A stretch of 64,000 nucleotides of DNA from Zonotrichia leucophrys gambelii (GCF_028769735.1 NC_088172.1:57319075-57383074); one strand, 5' to 3'; positions 27,901 to 40,160 are shown, counted from the stretch's first letter. Translations and numbers: made by a program. Notes: generated by a model from the letters alone, not told the origin.

Positions 27901-30600
27901 CCCTTTATTAAAGCTTATTGTATAGCTAATAAACAGCACAAAAAGAAAACAATTTAATTAAAATATATGCAAAGATGTACTAACCATACAAGGGGAACAA
28001 TGGTAATTTGAAAAGTTTAAAAGCAACGCTGCTGCTTTTAGTTACAGACAAATTCTATCGCCAATGTTTCAAGAACTCCTCAGAAAAATTAGATTTAACA
28101 TCATGTGCTGTTACACTGCCATCCTGTGGCAAGGTACCCAAAGGTTTCTGTGAACATAAGAGTTTTCTAAATTACAACCTCCTTTCAAAATGGCTTAACA
28201 TTCTGCTCCTGAAGACAGGGAAACAACACTGGAGATTTAGCTATACTTCAGGAAATGCTGCTCAAGAAGCACTAACTTAAATGAAAACACAATAAAATTT
28301 TTCTTCAGAGGTTTCATGACCCATTGTCTGGAGAGAAAATTTGAACCTATGGCTTCTGAAACCTAGTTTTCTGGCAGTGAAATAAAATGAGTTAACCTTC
28401 TTTTCCTCATGTTGCAAAATAAACAAATGTCCTAGTATGCTGAAAATACTGGTATACAATCTGAGATACAAGGGAGTGTTCATGTGATTCTCCTAATAAC
28501 TTCGTTTAAAATGAAAAGAGTCTTCTATTTCCTGTTTATATCAGATCCTAGGACTGTGCCGCTTCACAGTTCCAGCCTTGCTTCAAATATCTGCATAAAT
28601 AAGATGACTAAGACTTGATTTCCTTAAAACATTTTAAAACCCTAAACTGGAAATATGTTCAAATAGTGGGGAGGGGGGAAAATAGTAGGTTTCTTTAAAT
28701 GTTTTGCTTAATTTTAATGTAAGAATTTTTTGCCTATAAGTATTTGGCCTATAAGTAAAAACTGTATTACACTGTGAAGTAAGTTTTCTGCATTACAGAA
28801 TTTGTTTTGTGAGAACAATCAAGAACAATACTCATATGAAGGTGATAAAACACAAGGAAAAGAAGACCCAGGGTCATAATTGACCATGTACCTACTCCAG
28901 GAAACACTTTGAGACGGTGACATGGCTGAACAAAGTCAATGAGGATAAAGGACATTCTTAAATGCATGCAAAACTCTTTTCTGAGGAAGGACTGCTTACA
29001 CACCCCCTTGAAATGAGAACACTCACTTAAGGAGCAGGAAATGAGTCAAGGATTGAACTAACACAGAAATCTTCTCAGTTCAAAGACATTTTTGGGGCAC
29101 ACCAGCTTTCTAGCATAGTTAGCCCTTATAACTTGTTTTCAAAGCACTAAAAGTAATGCAATAATCTCAGGATGCAAAACATCTTGCACAACTGCTGTCT
29201 AATTTTTAAAGAAAATGATGATTGACTTTAACTTTTTGACACTTCTTTTTCTTATCATTATCATATATTTAAAATTCTTCTTTCAGTAGCCCCATAAATT
29301 ACTCAAGCTTCAACTTCTGTGAAAGAATCAGATTGTTTGGTCAGAATACCAAATAGCAGAAACTTGATTATATTTTGCTATCATGAGAAAATAACCCACT
29401 AATCAGTTAAACAATTAACTTCCACCAAAATAGCACTGTGTCTTGAAAGCTCTCAGGTTATTCAATCCCAAACTTTGTTCCTACTTTGCATACTCAAGCG
29501 ACACCTAGAGGCTGCCCCTGCATGTGACAGATTTTACCTTTTGTTGAAAGTTAGGCTATGACAAAAACGTTGATCTATTGTTCATCATTCTAGAATTCCT
29601 GCAAGATTTTCAGAATACATCTGACATCTACAAACTTTATACATGTACACTACAATATGCCATCTTTGTTCATGTCCCTTTCTACTTCCCATACATACCA
29701 AATGCAAGATAAAGGGAAGCCCCTGCAACTGAAAAATGAGGTGAACACAGTGAGCATGAGCTTTTGAATCCATTGAAATATTCCCTGCATCCATAGTTAC
29801 TGTTCTTTATTTTTCAAAAGTCTTGCTTATCTTCTTCTAGCAGACTAGGAACTGCAAACTTGTCTCTGCTTTTGGGCAAGGTGTGTTGTGTTTGGAGTAT
29901 GCTTTCTTTTCTTTGGTCTGTTTCACAGCCATCAAAATATAGACAAAACTCATCCTATTATTTTGTATCTGTACAGGTTCCCAGGCTGGATTTCTTAGCT
30001 GCTCCTGACTTCCATTGCCTTTGCAATGATGAGTAAAGTCCAAATATTGTAAAAAAAAATTTACTGCCAGGAAACAGAAAAAAATAGATTTGTGACACTG
30101 GGACTGGAATACATATTGCCACATCTTTAGCTGTAATGGAAGTGTGATTATCAAACTCAGGAACAGCTTAATCACCGGATCATATTATGCACTACAGGAA
30201 GTACATCAGAAGAACTGTAAGACATAGCCCCTCATAAGAAGTAACATGGGGCAAAAAAAGTCTTCTTCAGATCAGCATATCAAACCTTGACTTACAGTAG
30301 CTTTCTATATGGAACATTCTTAACTCCAGAATTGTGATATTTAACTGTCCCTTTATCTGAGCAATTTCCACATCACACCTAAAGCATCACACAATCGAAG
30401 GTTGGTATTTTCTGTAAACTATCTCTTAGTAACAGCTATCAGGTATGGCTGTTACTAAGAAGGTGGCAGATGTATCACATTAAAATCCCCAAAAGTTCTC
30501 ATCAGTAAAAGCAGGTAAAAGAGAAAGCATGATAGAGTTCATCGGCAAGGTTTGCTCTATAGATTACTAGATGGTAAAAGCACACAGAGAAAAAGCAAAC
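24969..30600. other. gene-free AT-rich flank
   Basis: I see no gene, RNA gene, CpG island or clear transposon in this stretch. It is A-rich with many short homopolymers. Open frames are short and lack any recognisable motif. Confidence 0.65.
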
Positions 30601-30641
30601 TGAAATCTGAAATCTGAAATCTGAAATCTGAAATCTGAAAT
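30601..30641 (+). repeat. (TGAAATC)n microsatellite
   Basis: There are five perfect copies of the 7-base unit TGAAATC followed by a partial sixth (TGAAAT). The array is pure, which suggests it is recent and likely length-variable. Confidence 0.95.
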
Positions 30642-33600
30642 AAATCACCACAAAAGTGAACTCAACCCAAAATTTATCTATGCAGAGATAGGAGCAAGGG
30701 TAAGGATAAGACAGGGTGAGGGTTAAAGGGAATAAGGGAGACCCTCCTGTTGAGTCACAGCTTCAAAGTGGACTCCCCCTTGCCAAACTTTGCCTCAGGC
30801 TCAACCAGATGTAAAAGATATCTACATGTGAATGCAATGCAATGCAAAGCAAAGCAAATTCCCTGTCCCAGCCCAAGCTTCTCTGGGCTTGGCCTAGCAC
30901 AGTCCAGGCCCAGGGGATTTTGGAATGGGATGGGTGGGGACAGGACAGGTGTGCCCAGGATGGAGGCCCCGAGGCCTCGCTACCCTCCTGAGCAGGGCAG
31001 GCATGAGCAGCCCCAAGCCTCCCTCCTGGCCTTTCCCTGGTGCTGCTTCCTTTCCATTGCCAGGCAGTGCTCACGACTAAAGGCAAGAACAAACCCACTG
31101 CCCTCCTGTCCCTCAGAATTGAAAGAAAGCTTAGCTGCTTCACTGTAGTGAAATAACACAACTCTGACAATCCCCAACATGACTGAGGACTGTCTTAATG
31201 CAAGTATGACATAAATTAATAATGTCTTCAGTCCCAGGGCTTTGCCATGCCTTTATTCTGAAGGAGAGGATGGAAATTAAATGCACAAATTTTCTGGCCA
31301 AACTAGGAACAAAATATTTTTCTGAGGCAAAGAGGAGGTGCCCAGGATAGGAGCTTGTACCTTTAAAATATAATAATAAAATTCCTACATTTTAAAGGTA
31401 CAAGTAAAACAAACAAGTAATGAGGATCAGATCCAGAAATCCCCTGAGATGATTTATATATACAACAACCAGCCTAGAGTTTACTCATTGCTGAGCTATG
31501 TTTGCCTGCAAAGCCATCTTGACAGCTGAAGTAGAAGTTGGATGTCATCTTTGCTATCCTAAGAGGGAAGCCCAGAAACCCTGAATGCTTTTCTTTCATG
31601 CATATGATTAGTCCTGCCTTGAAAATACCTGTGTTAGAGTATTTCCAAAACTAAACTTGAGATTGTGCCATTTTCAAACTTCAGAGTAAATTCTCTCCAG
31701 CTGACTGAGCAGACTCTTATTTCATCCTTCTCAAGCATCTGAAACAGCTCTTCTATCTGGAACATATGCATTTCATCTAAGGGGCAAAAACCATCTCATC
31801 ATTATGCAATTTTAAGTTGGAGTTAACACATTAGAAAGAAGAAAGCTGTTCACAAGATTAAAGAGGTTTCCCTTGGCAGAAGATCTTTAATCATTTAACC
31901 TTTCTGATTTTATACAGTGCTTCTGTTCCCTCAGATGGGGGAGACCCACAGATGGTCACGGTGCTGCTGGAATACACCCTGCTGTCTTGGCTGCCATCCC
32001 CTGTGTTTTGGGACAGAGTCACAGAGCTCTGGTAAATTCTCTGCAGCCCTTTGCTCTCCAGTCTGTCAAGGCACTTCTACCCTTCCACAGGAGAGACTTA
32101 TCCTGAGTTACTGCAATTGATTCCCTTAATGGCTCATGCCAAAGGCATGGAATTAACAGCCAGGGAACTCAGGGTTTGAACTTTCAGCATGCTATTTACC
32201 TACTTTGGGGAAACTGTCTCAGGGAGTTTTTTCTGCCCTGTTTTTTCCTTATAGTGCCTCAGTGATGTAAGGAAAGTTCCTCCATGAAAGAGGAAGATCC
32301 CACATTTGATCCTAAAGACAGGATGTGCAATGGCCACTAGCTACAGGGCAGCAGGGATGTCCTCATTGTTAGTTTACCACAAGTAACTTGTTCTTGAGCC
32401 CTTATCTTCAGTTTATCTTTATTGCAGAAAAAAAACATCCCCCAGAGAGCGATAGCCAGGAACAGACATTTTACTTTGCATTCACATCTTCCTTTATTTT
32501 CTTTCTGTAGACAATGCCTGAAGCTCCCTGCTCAGCTTTGCCAAGAAAAATGCTTTGTTCCTGGTTCATGACATTAGTTTTTCTGGTAATGTCCTTGGAG
32601 AAGTGTGGGGAGGTAGATAAGCTTACAGAAAAAGGCTTACAGCTAACTGCCACAAGAGCAGCATGAAGAATAAAATCTCTTCCTCTAAGAATTATAAAGC
32701 ACTGTGATCCCTCAATGCTGCTGCCTCATTTCCTAGACAACATACATCATGTCCAACAGATTCTACAGTTCTTGTACGTTGCTGACTTCAGCCCACCTTT
32801 CTGCCAGTGCTGGCAGTCTCACCAGGGCATGCGTTAGGAATGTTGCTTCAATTCATTTGCAGTGTTTTAAGCTTGGCTTTTCACTGTCTCATCTGCACCA
32901 TGCTTCATATTCTGAGAGCCAAGCAGCAGCTCAGAGTGATACTCCTGGAAGGATGAGGCCCGTGTTCTGCAGCTCACAGCCACAAAACTTTGGTATGAAG
33001 TTCACGCAGCTAGGAAGAGATGTCCCCGGACATCATTCCATCAGCTTTCCTGGGGATCCTCTTTTCCACTGGGCTTCACATACACATTTCTTCTGACTGG
33101 ATTGCAGGCCCTGTTGGGGCTCCTCCCTTGCTTGCAAAGCACCCGGCAGGGTAGCAACCTTCATCAGCAGAGAAGTCACCCATAGGCCTGACACAGAGAG
33201 ACACTGAGGTGTTCAACACTGTGATTCAATGGGAATCTGCAGATGAGATGGTGAAAGCTGGGTATGATCCAGGCGAGGCTGACAGATGGAATGTTCAAGT
33301 GCCCTGCTCAGCAGGTTGGTAAATCCCAGCCTGCAGGGGAGCAGTGCCTCATAGGGCCAGCCTGTGAGCCTGCACTACTCTGTAAACTTCACTTTCCACC
33401 CTAACAGTCATCCTTTATCCTGCCGCTGAGATCCTACAGGACTACTTGCTTCCTGTGACTTGTTTGATGAGCATATGGATAGTCTCTTTCCTTTAATGCC
33501 TCATCATAAACAAGCAATCAAAATACTGGGAATAAAATCACAAAGTGGAGCAATGGGGGAACTGTTTGCCAAAGCCTTCACTCACTGCAATGTTCCAGGC

Positions 33601-34484
33601 TCACCCCAGGCCAGCTGCAGTGTTCACAGATTTGTTTGCACATATCTAATTCAGAATCCGTGTCTTTCAAGGCATCCATTTTAACAAACAATGAAAAGCA
33701 GAATACAGTTCTTTAAACAACACTTGTATGAAGGCCTAGCAAAGTCCCAAAGCTCTGGTGTGGGCAGAAACCACTTTCCCAGCCTGCCACACTCTCAGGA
33801 CAGCCCAAGGAGGCCCTGCTCAGCCAAGTCTGACCCAGTGATACCTTGCACAGTCCAGTCCCATGAGTGGAAAGTTGCCCCAAAAAGGCACTGTGGAGCA
33901 GTTGCAGGTGAAACAGTGAGCTTAGCTGTCCCAGTTATTGTCATCTCTTAAACCATCAAAAAAAGTGGGCTGATAATGCCAAAGGCACTTATGGCTTTTA
34001 AAATATGAAGCACTGGATGTGAATCTGCATTTCTGAGTCTTATAATGCGAAGACCATTTCCACAAAAGAGGTAAGGAGGGGCAGGTGCCACATATTCTTT
34101 CATCCTCAGTATTTTTTAACTAGTTATATTAGTTTCACACTATGGTTGTTCTATGAAATGGAAATCAGAGCAGTAACAGCTAAAGGCCTCAATGTTTTAG
34201 ATGCAATGTTGCCTTGACAGTGATCTAGCAGAAGGACATTTGAAAAAAGGCTGTATCCTTCAGCACAATGACATGAAAGCCTGTGGGTTTTGCAGTTGAA
34301 AAGTAACATTGTCACATGTCCTGCACTGGAAAGGCATTAGAGAGATACTGAGAGCACTTCCACCACCTTAGCAACAGCTTTGATCCTTTCCAGAGCAAAA
34401 CAGAGTGCTCTTTATTTCACTCTGCTTGAAAGGTACCAACTAGGACACTTTGATAGATGAGATTCTTCCCACTTACATTAGAAT
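30642..34484. other. gene-free spacer with a GC-richer patch
   Basis: No gene was recognised. A GC-rich but CpG-poor patch lies at about 30860-31120. It holds overlapping open frames on both strands (up to 135 codons), which are expected of GC-rich DNA and show no protein motif. An ATGCA/AAGCA pentamer run sits at about 30831-30857. A perfect inverted repeat at 31354-31404 is listed separately. Confidence 0.6.
31354..31404. repeat. perfect 16-bp inverted repeat (hairpin)
   Basis: The left arm CTTGTACCTTTAAAAT (31354-31369) is exactly complementary to the right arm ATTTTAAAGGTACAAG (31389-31404), separated by a 19-base loop. No mismatch occurs in the stem. Function is unknown. It could be a stem of a small decayed transposon, a structured RNA, or chance in AT-rich DNA. 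Confidence 0.95.
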
Positions 34485-34810
34485 CATAGAGTCAGAAAAT
34501 GGTTTGGGTTAGAAGTGACCTTTTAAGATCGTCTAGTCAAACACTCCTGCAATGAGCAGGGACATCTTCACCCACACCAGGCTGCTCAGAGCCCCATCCA
34601 CCCTGCCCTTGAACCCTTCCAGGGATGGAGCATCTACAACCTCTCTGAGAAACCTGTTCCAATGTTTTGCCATTCTCATAGAAAAAAAATTCTTCCTTAA
34701 ACCTGGTCTGAATCTACCTTCTTTCAGTTTGAAACCATTGCTCTATCACAACAGACCCTGATTTTAGTCCATCCCTGTCTTTCTTATAAGCCCTCTTTAA
34801 CTTCTCCACA
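34485..34810 (-). mobile_element. CR1 LINE 3' fragment (reverse)
   Basis: The plus strand reads TTAGAATCATAGAGTCAG, then ATGGTTTGGGTTAGAAGTGACC, the complement of the CR1 3' end. It is followed by CACCAGGCTGCTCAGAGCCC, the block around 34615 with CCAGGGATGGAGCATCTACAAC, and AACCTGTTCCAATG. All CR1 3' blocks are in order for about 325 bases before 5' truncation. This is one of the better preserved copies in the window. Confidence 0.95.
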
Positions 34811-37800
34811 AAGATGGACTGGCACAGGATGAAAGAGGCTGCTTTATTTTCTTCCTTGAGTTTTCATTCCAATGTTATTAGGACAATAACTGTTCAAGTC
34901 ACCAGTTTCCTAATGTTTCTTGTTCCTCTAGGAAATCTTATCAGAACAGTAAGGTTAAGACGAATACCTAAACACTGGGGCCATGCTATCACTGGAAAAA
35001 GTAGTATGTGAAGAAATATGCTTCAAATTTAACTAATTTTATCTTTGTCCTGAACATGACATTAGAAGCTCACTGCTTGTTTCTAGAAAACTATATTTTA
35101 AAAAAACCATTCAACCTCCTCTAAATATCCCTGGCTTCTCCATTAATTCTATAGCTCAGACTAATAAAAATAATATTTCAGTCTATGATGCATACTAAAA
35201 ACCGGAGGATTGAGTGTAGTTGATGATACATGATGGGGAAATTGCCAGGCTAGTAACTATTAGGATTTCCCTTTTAAAAAACCTAGAAAGCAGATTCAAT
35301 TTCTTTTAATGCTATATGAAAAGAACATTGCTTACATGCTACTCAAGCATGAGGAAACACAAAATTTGTTTGTTTATGTCAGCTGATGTCTGCTCAGTTG
35401 TGCACTGTGATCATGTTTAATTCTGATTCTCCGGGCTTTACATGTGTGCTCAGCTGTGCATGCAGCAAATTACGCAGCAGCCTGCAGTTATCAGCCCACA
35501 GTTTCTGCACAGATTGCAATGACTTCTGGCTCAATACAGGTTTCTGAGCAAAGGCAACTTAAGACATTTTCACATTAAGTTGTTTATTCCCCATGTTGAC
35601 AGCAGCTCACTGCTCAATTATGCCAGTGCCACGTGTGGTCAAGCTATAAACCTGATGGGAGAAGAGAAACATTAAATGCAACCATGGGACTTTGTAGGAT
35701 GCTTACAACCCTTAACTTTGCAAGTTTAAATCCATTTCAGCAATGACATTTACACTGCAGGCACACAAGCACTGATATCAGCATTACCTGTGAAGCATCA
35801 GAATCTGAGAACTTCTAAGCCAGCTGTGCAGCAAAAAACCACCATGGGGCAACCATGCCTCTCTTGAGAATCTGAGTAAATGCTGTTGTAATTTACATGC
35901 TTTAGAATTCTAATTTCACATGTATTATCTCAAAATGGATATTTTTTTGCAACTTACAAGAAGTTTGAACTCATTCATCCACAATCAGAGTACCAATTAT
36001 TTAGACTAAATATCTTTTTCATAAAAATCACTTAGTCTAAGTAGATGTATCTGAGGTGAACCATTCCAGCCATTTGATGGGAATTTCAAACTAAATTCCA
36101 CTTGTGAACTATATGTGTCAGGGACTATTCTGGTATGTGTTACAAGGGGAAGTCCAACATATTTTGTGATTTTTCCAATAAAAGTGATTACCAAGTTGGT
36201 ATGGGAATGAGAATGAAAAATGGTGAAATTCTGAACCCAGGGAAAAATGTTATTCTAGTTCTATTTTTAGAGCAGTCAGATGCATTCAGGTATGTCAGCA
36301 TCCTTACACATTTCTTCATGATAGCATAGAATGATGTCTCAGTTTCAAAAGGCCACAAAGAATACACTGAACTGTATTACATTCCCAGGGTTTTTTTCCC
36401 AAATCATATATAATTGAAATCAATAGAGAGGTGAATATAGAAGAACAATGGCAAACAGATAAGGAATAAAGGAACATTAATAATATTTTCAAACAAGATT
36501 GTCTAACTTGCAGCAACTTGCCACAGTTTAATCCATTTTAAAAGTAACTAAGTTCTTTGGGGCAATTAAGCTAGCAGCAGGGCAGTAGAAAGGGCACAGA
36601 GCATGCATTTGTGGATGTACTATAACAACAGTACTAAAATTAAATACTGCATGATTAAATTTTAACAACCAAAAAACCTCTTTTTGTGCCATGAAACCAA
36701 ATAGGTCTTGTGAGGGGAGGGGAAGTATGATGTTTGTGTTCTTTTTTTTTTAATTTTATTACAAAAAAATCTATGGAGTTAGTGGTACATTACAGAACCA
36801 ATGGAGCTCCAATGAGGATTCAGAAACCACTTGTGCTGGTTGTGCATGAATTGATTTGTGGTGAAGAGGGGAAAAGTCAGTGTTGCTTAAAATAGCTCAT
36901 CTTTTAAAAGGAATTATCCCATGTGCTGAAGTAAAATCCAGAGTCTAAAACAGACTACAAATGTTATCACCTATGAAAGTTTAACTTATATAAAATGATC
37001 TTAAAAAAGCAACTGGGTTTTATGCTGAACATGACTAAAATGAAAGAATTGGCCCAAGGTTTACAGTTTGCAGAAAGAAGCTCACTAGTGCAATTGCTGC
37101 TCTGTGCCAATGTTAACTACTCTACTGCTACCATTCTGATAAATCATAAAATAAACAAAAAGATCAAGGTATTCCGAGCAATAGTGATGGGACTGTGCTA
37201 GGATTCCCATGCTGTTCTATTCACCCATTGTGAAAAAAGGTGTAACACACACTTGGAACCTTAGAATTACCTCACTGAAAAAAGCTAATGACTTTTTTCT
37301 ATTGGAAAGCTTTATCAGCTTTTTAAAGTATCCAGCCAGTTTTTTTTTCATTAAAAGCCATATTGCTTGGATGTAAAAAGAACATAATGCAAATATCAAG
37401 CCAATTTATAAGCAGCATCTGTCATCTTTCAATCAGGATAGAGATAAAAATCAGGTGCATCCCAATAGAGTAGGTAAGTCTGTTCTTTGTAGGGTTTACC
37501 CTTTTCAGTAAAAAAATGTAAAAGAATTCACTGCCTTTGTTGGTTTTTAAAATGCTCTGGGATTTAGGAAAAATACCATAGTCCAGAAACAAATTCTTCA
37601 GTGTCTCCCAATCCACTTCAAGTTTATCTAGAATTCTTAAGAATTACAGCTTTCCCTTCATTTTCTCAATTTCTTAAGGAAGTGTTTATAATGTTTCATA
37701 ATAATTACTTAGTACAGACACTAAAAACATCTCATGCTAAAACAGAGGTATGTGCCTAACTGGGATCCCAGCAAGTATAACGAGAAGAACAAGCAAGTTC

Positions 37801-39260
37801 GTTCACCACAGCCCTTGTCCCTGAGGGCTGCTTGGCCCTTACACTGAAGAGTTGGCCTGGAACAGCATTAATCTTTACTTATGTGGCACATATTTGTTGC
37901 TCACATTTTAAAATGTACTGAGAATATCCACAGGTAGAGCTAATTGTTAGTTTATCATAAGGGAAATCTCCTGTGAAATAGCTTCTAGTTGTAATTTATG
38001 CAGGAGAGATTAAACTGCATGCATGCACCAACTGCCCGATGGCTGCCAGGTGAGGAGATGCTGTATGGAAGGCAAGGTTCTAAGATACGGTAAGAGAGCA
38101 GACTTTTAACAAGAGCTGCCAAACTGAACGGGAAACTTGCTTTATTTAGCTGCAAATTTTGCCCAATCATTTCAAGACTGCCTTGCACACCTATGCCTAA
38201 GCACTTGAACTCAACTTACAGAAAACTTTCAGCCACTACGTGAGGAACAGATGATCTTCAAATTACCTGCACCAGTTTGCAGGCAAATTAAGAACCAGTT
38301 TTCTAAATATTCCCCTTATTTACTGTAAACTGAAGTAGTTCCCCACAGAACTTGCAGGTAAAATGTCTTTCTGATCACTTCACCCATGCCCTCATTTATT
38401 GTGCGCAACAAAGTCTGAAAAGATGCCGTCTCTGAATTTTCTAGAAGATGGATGTACTAACTCGAGATTGCCAATTTTACAAAATAATCACTGATAAGCT
38501 TGGAGAGTGTCTTAATAGGACCACAAAGTGCTGGACTTTCCCCTCCAATGGTAATACAAACAAACATGACAGAAATAAGAACATTTTATTTCTTCAAGAA
38601 ATATATCTCACAGTTTTGGGCTGAGGTCTTTCCTAGAACTCAAAATTTACTTTTACTGCAAGTGAACAGAAAGCCTATTTTAAGTGATAAATCAGAATCA
38701 ACAACTGTTCAGTATGCAATCTGATCTGTGTCACCTCGAAGCACTTTACTTCTAAGTAGTAGTGAATAACCCTTATATTCTTATTCCATATTAAAAAAGC
38801 CTAACCCAATGTTAGTATCTTTGTTTGATATATGGTAGAAAAAACTTGAACGCTAGGTTAGTAGTAAGCATATGGGGGAAAAAAAAGTAGCTAATTTGTA
38901 TCAGAAAGAATCGATGTTTGAAAAAACTCAAAAGTACAGGAAAGACAAATATGAGGCAAGAAAACAGTGTTTAGAGAAAAGCCATTTTGGAATTTTTAAG
39001 TACAAGAGGAACTGACTTATGCTACACCACAAACCACCCCACGTACTATTGCTACCAAGAAATCAAACCCTTTGAGTACTAACAAAGTTCCCCTTTCCCA
39101 CCCCCCCAAAACTGAGTTTTGTAAGGAAGCATTAAATCCGTCCGGTCGGGAAAATGCTGTCTAGGAGCATCCGAGACTTTCACCTCGGAAGGTTGCACTG
39201 AAACGGTCAACACCGAGTGCCAGCACTCTGGGAACAAAAACCAGGCACTAGGAAACTACC
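34811..39260. other. gene-free flank 3' of SF3B5
   Basis: No gene or repeat was recognised apart from scattered homopolymers. Around 35.36-35.64 kb the composition is more even, with two copies of a 13-base word (GCTCAGYTGTGCA) 56 bases apart; this is treated as a low-confidence candidate regulatory stretch. Open frames are short. Confidence 0.6.
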
Positions 39261-39289
39261 AAATCAAACATTAGGAATGCCCAGGAAGC

Positions 39290-39295
39290 TTTATT
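39290..39295 (-). promoter_or_regulatory. SF3B5 poly(A) signal
   Basis: TTTATT on the plus strand is AATAAA on the minus strand, 130 bases past the SF3B5 stop codon. Cleavage would be expected about 15-25 bases further, near 39265-39275, giving a short 3' UTR of roughly 150-160 bases. Confidence 0.8.
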
Positions 39296-39424
39296 ATATT
39301 CCACGTGAAAAAAGGAGCACGACTGCACAGTCAGAGTCTGGAAGCAGGCATTTTGCGAGGCTTCTCCCGGCCAGTCCTTGGCGGGAACCACACGGGACAG
39401 AGGGCCGGCACAGCAGGACGGAGC

Positions 39425-39685
39425 TCAGGACTCGTCGGGCTTGTCGGCGGGCGGCCCGCAGGGCTGCAGCATCTTCTCCATCAGGTTGAAGCGGACGCGC
39501 GCCTTGCTCTCGTTCTCGGCGATGGCGAAGTAGTTGAGCAGGTCGAAGTGGCCCATGTAGGAGCAGTACGAGTCGCGGTGCTGGTTCACCAGCCACTCCC
39601 ACTTGGTGGTGTCGGCGTGCCCCGTGCCGATGTACTTGGACTGCAGGTGCTCTAGCTGACTGTGGATGGTGTAGCGGTCCGTCAT
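39425..39685 (-). CDS. SF3B5: splicing factor 3B subunit 5 (SF3b10), single exon
   Basis: The 86-residue product is the small SF3b10 subunit of the SF3b complex in the U2 snRNP. In the nucleus it helps U2 recognise the intron branch site, bound to the SF3B1 HEAT repeats and SF3B3. The frame begins MTDRYTIHSQLEHLQSKYIG, contains the conserved core KWEWLVNQHRDSY (about residues 28-40) and SYMGHFDLLNYFAIAENES (about 42-60), and ends in a short acidic tail at DES. The length equals that of the mammalian protein as I know it. The start at 39685 was chosen because the frame stays open upstream, but only this methionine matches the family start; G at -3 is acceptable context. The gene is intronless, as in mammals, and shows no frameshift. 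It sits in a CpG island with a poly(A) signal just downstream. Confidence 0.98.
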   Translation of the reverse strand: MTDRYTIHSQLEHLQSKYIGTGHADTTKWEWLVNQHRDSYCSYMGHFDLLNYFAIAENESKARVRFNLMEKMLQPCGPPADKPDES

Positions 39686-39725
39686 GGCGAGGCGGGCGGG
39701 TGGAGCGCGGGAGGGCGGGCGGCGG

Positions 39726-39801
39726 AGACCGGCCTGGGCGGCGGAGACCGGCCTGGGCGGCGGGGACGGGCCTGGGCGGCGGGGACGGCTCTCGGCGCCG
39801 G
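39726..39801. repeat. 19-bp GC-rich tandem repeat
   Basis: Four contiguous 19-base units lie at 39726-39744, 39745-39763, 39764-39782 and 39783-39801. The first two are identical (AGACCGGCCTGGGCGGCGG), the third differs at two positions and the fourth is more diverged. The plus strand carries five G runs of three or more between 39755 and 39784 with loops of 2-4 bases, a standard G-quadruplex pattern. The array begins 41 bases upstream of the SF3B5 start codon. Confidence 0.95.
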
Positions 39802-39882
39802 GAGCTTTTCCGGCGGGCGCAGGGGCGCTTCCCGCCGCTTTTCCTGCCGCAGCGCCCGACGGGAGCGCGCCGGGAAGAGCCT

Positions 39883-39897
39883 GCCGGGAGTTGTAGT
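39883..39897 (-). promoter_or_regulatory. ZNF143/THAP11-type promoter element
   Basis: The minus strand reads ACTACAACTCCCGGC, which closely matches the known ACTACAAYTCCCAG core bound by ZNF143 (Staf) and THAP11. This motif is typical within 200 bases of the start site of housekeeping genes. It lies about 200 bases upstream of the SF3B5 ATG. Binding is inferred from the motif only. Confidence 0.75.
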
Positions 39898-40160
39898 CTT
39901 CTCTCCGCCCCGCCAAAGGGAGGCAAGCCCTGGCATAAGTAAATATTGATACCGTAATAAAATAGTTTACTCTCGGTCCGAGCACGTCAGTCGGCTAGCA
40001 CATAGTAAGGCAGATGGTAGTTACAAGGCCGGGCCGGCATGTGTAACCCAGGGTTATTTTAAAGCGCGTACGTGAGGGCTGAGGAGCGGCTCCAGCTCCG
40101 ATTTCGTACTCGGAGCACGGGCGCGGGGCTGCGCCTCAGGCTGAGGCAGATGCTCAGCTG

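Larger units (their letters stand above)
39686..40160 (-). promoter_or_regulatory. SF3B5 CpG-island promoter and 5' UTR
   Basis: A CpG-dense region runs from the SF3B5 coding region out to about 40.15 kb, unlike the CpG-poor surroundings. No TATA box is evident, as expected for a housekeeping splicing gene. It contains a GC-rich 19-bp tandem array, an ETS-type CCGGAAA word on the minus strand (complement of about 39806-39812), and a ZNF143/THAP11-type element at 39883-39897. The transcription start cannot be fixed by eye; the ZNF143-type site suggests it is within about 100-250 bases of the ATG. Confidence 0.8.

Noticed and set aside
30750..31170. 132- and 135-codon frames on opposite strands
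   Set aside because: They are overlapping frames over a GC-rich, CpG-poor patch with no protein motif; both cannot be real and neither is supported.
39294..39926. 210-codon minus-strand frame over SF3B5
   Set aside because: It is an alternative frame of the SF3B5 coding region and promoter; the arginine/proline-rich text comes from the GC-rich tandem array.
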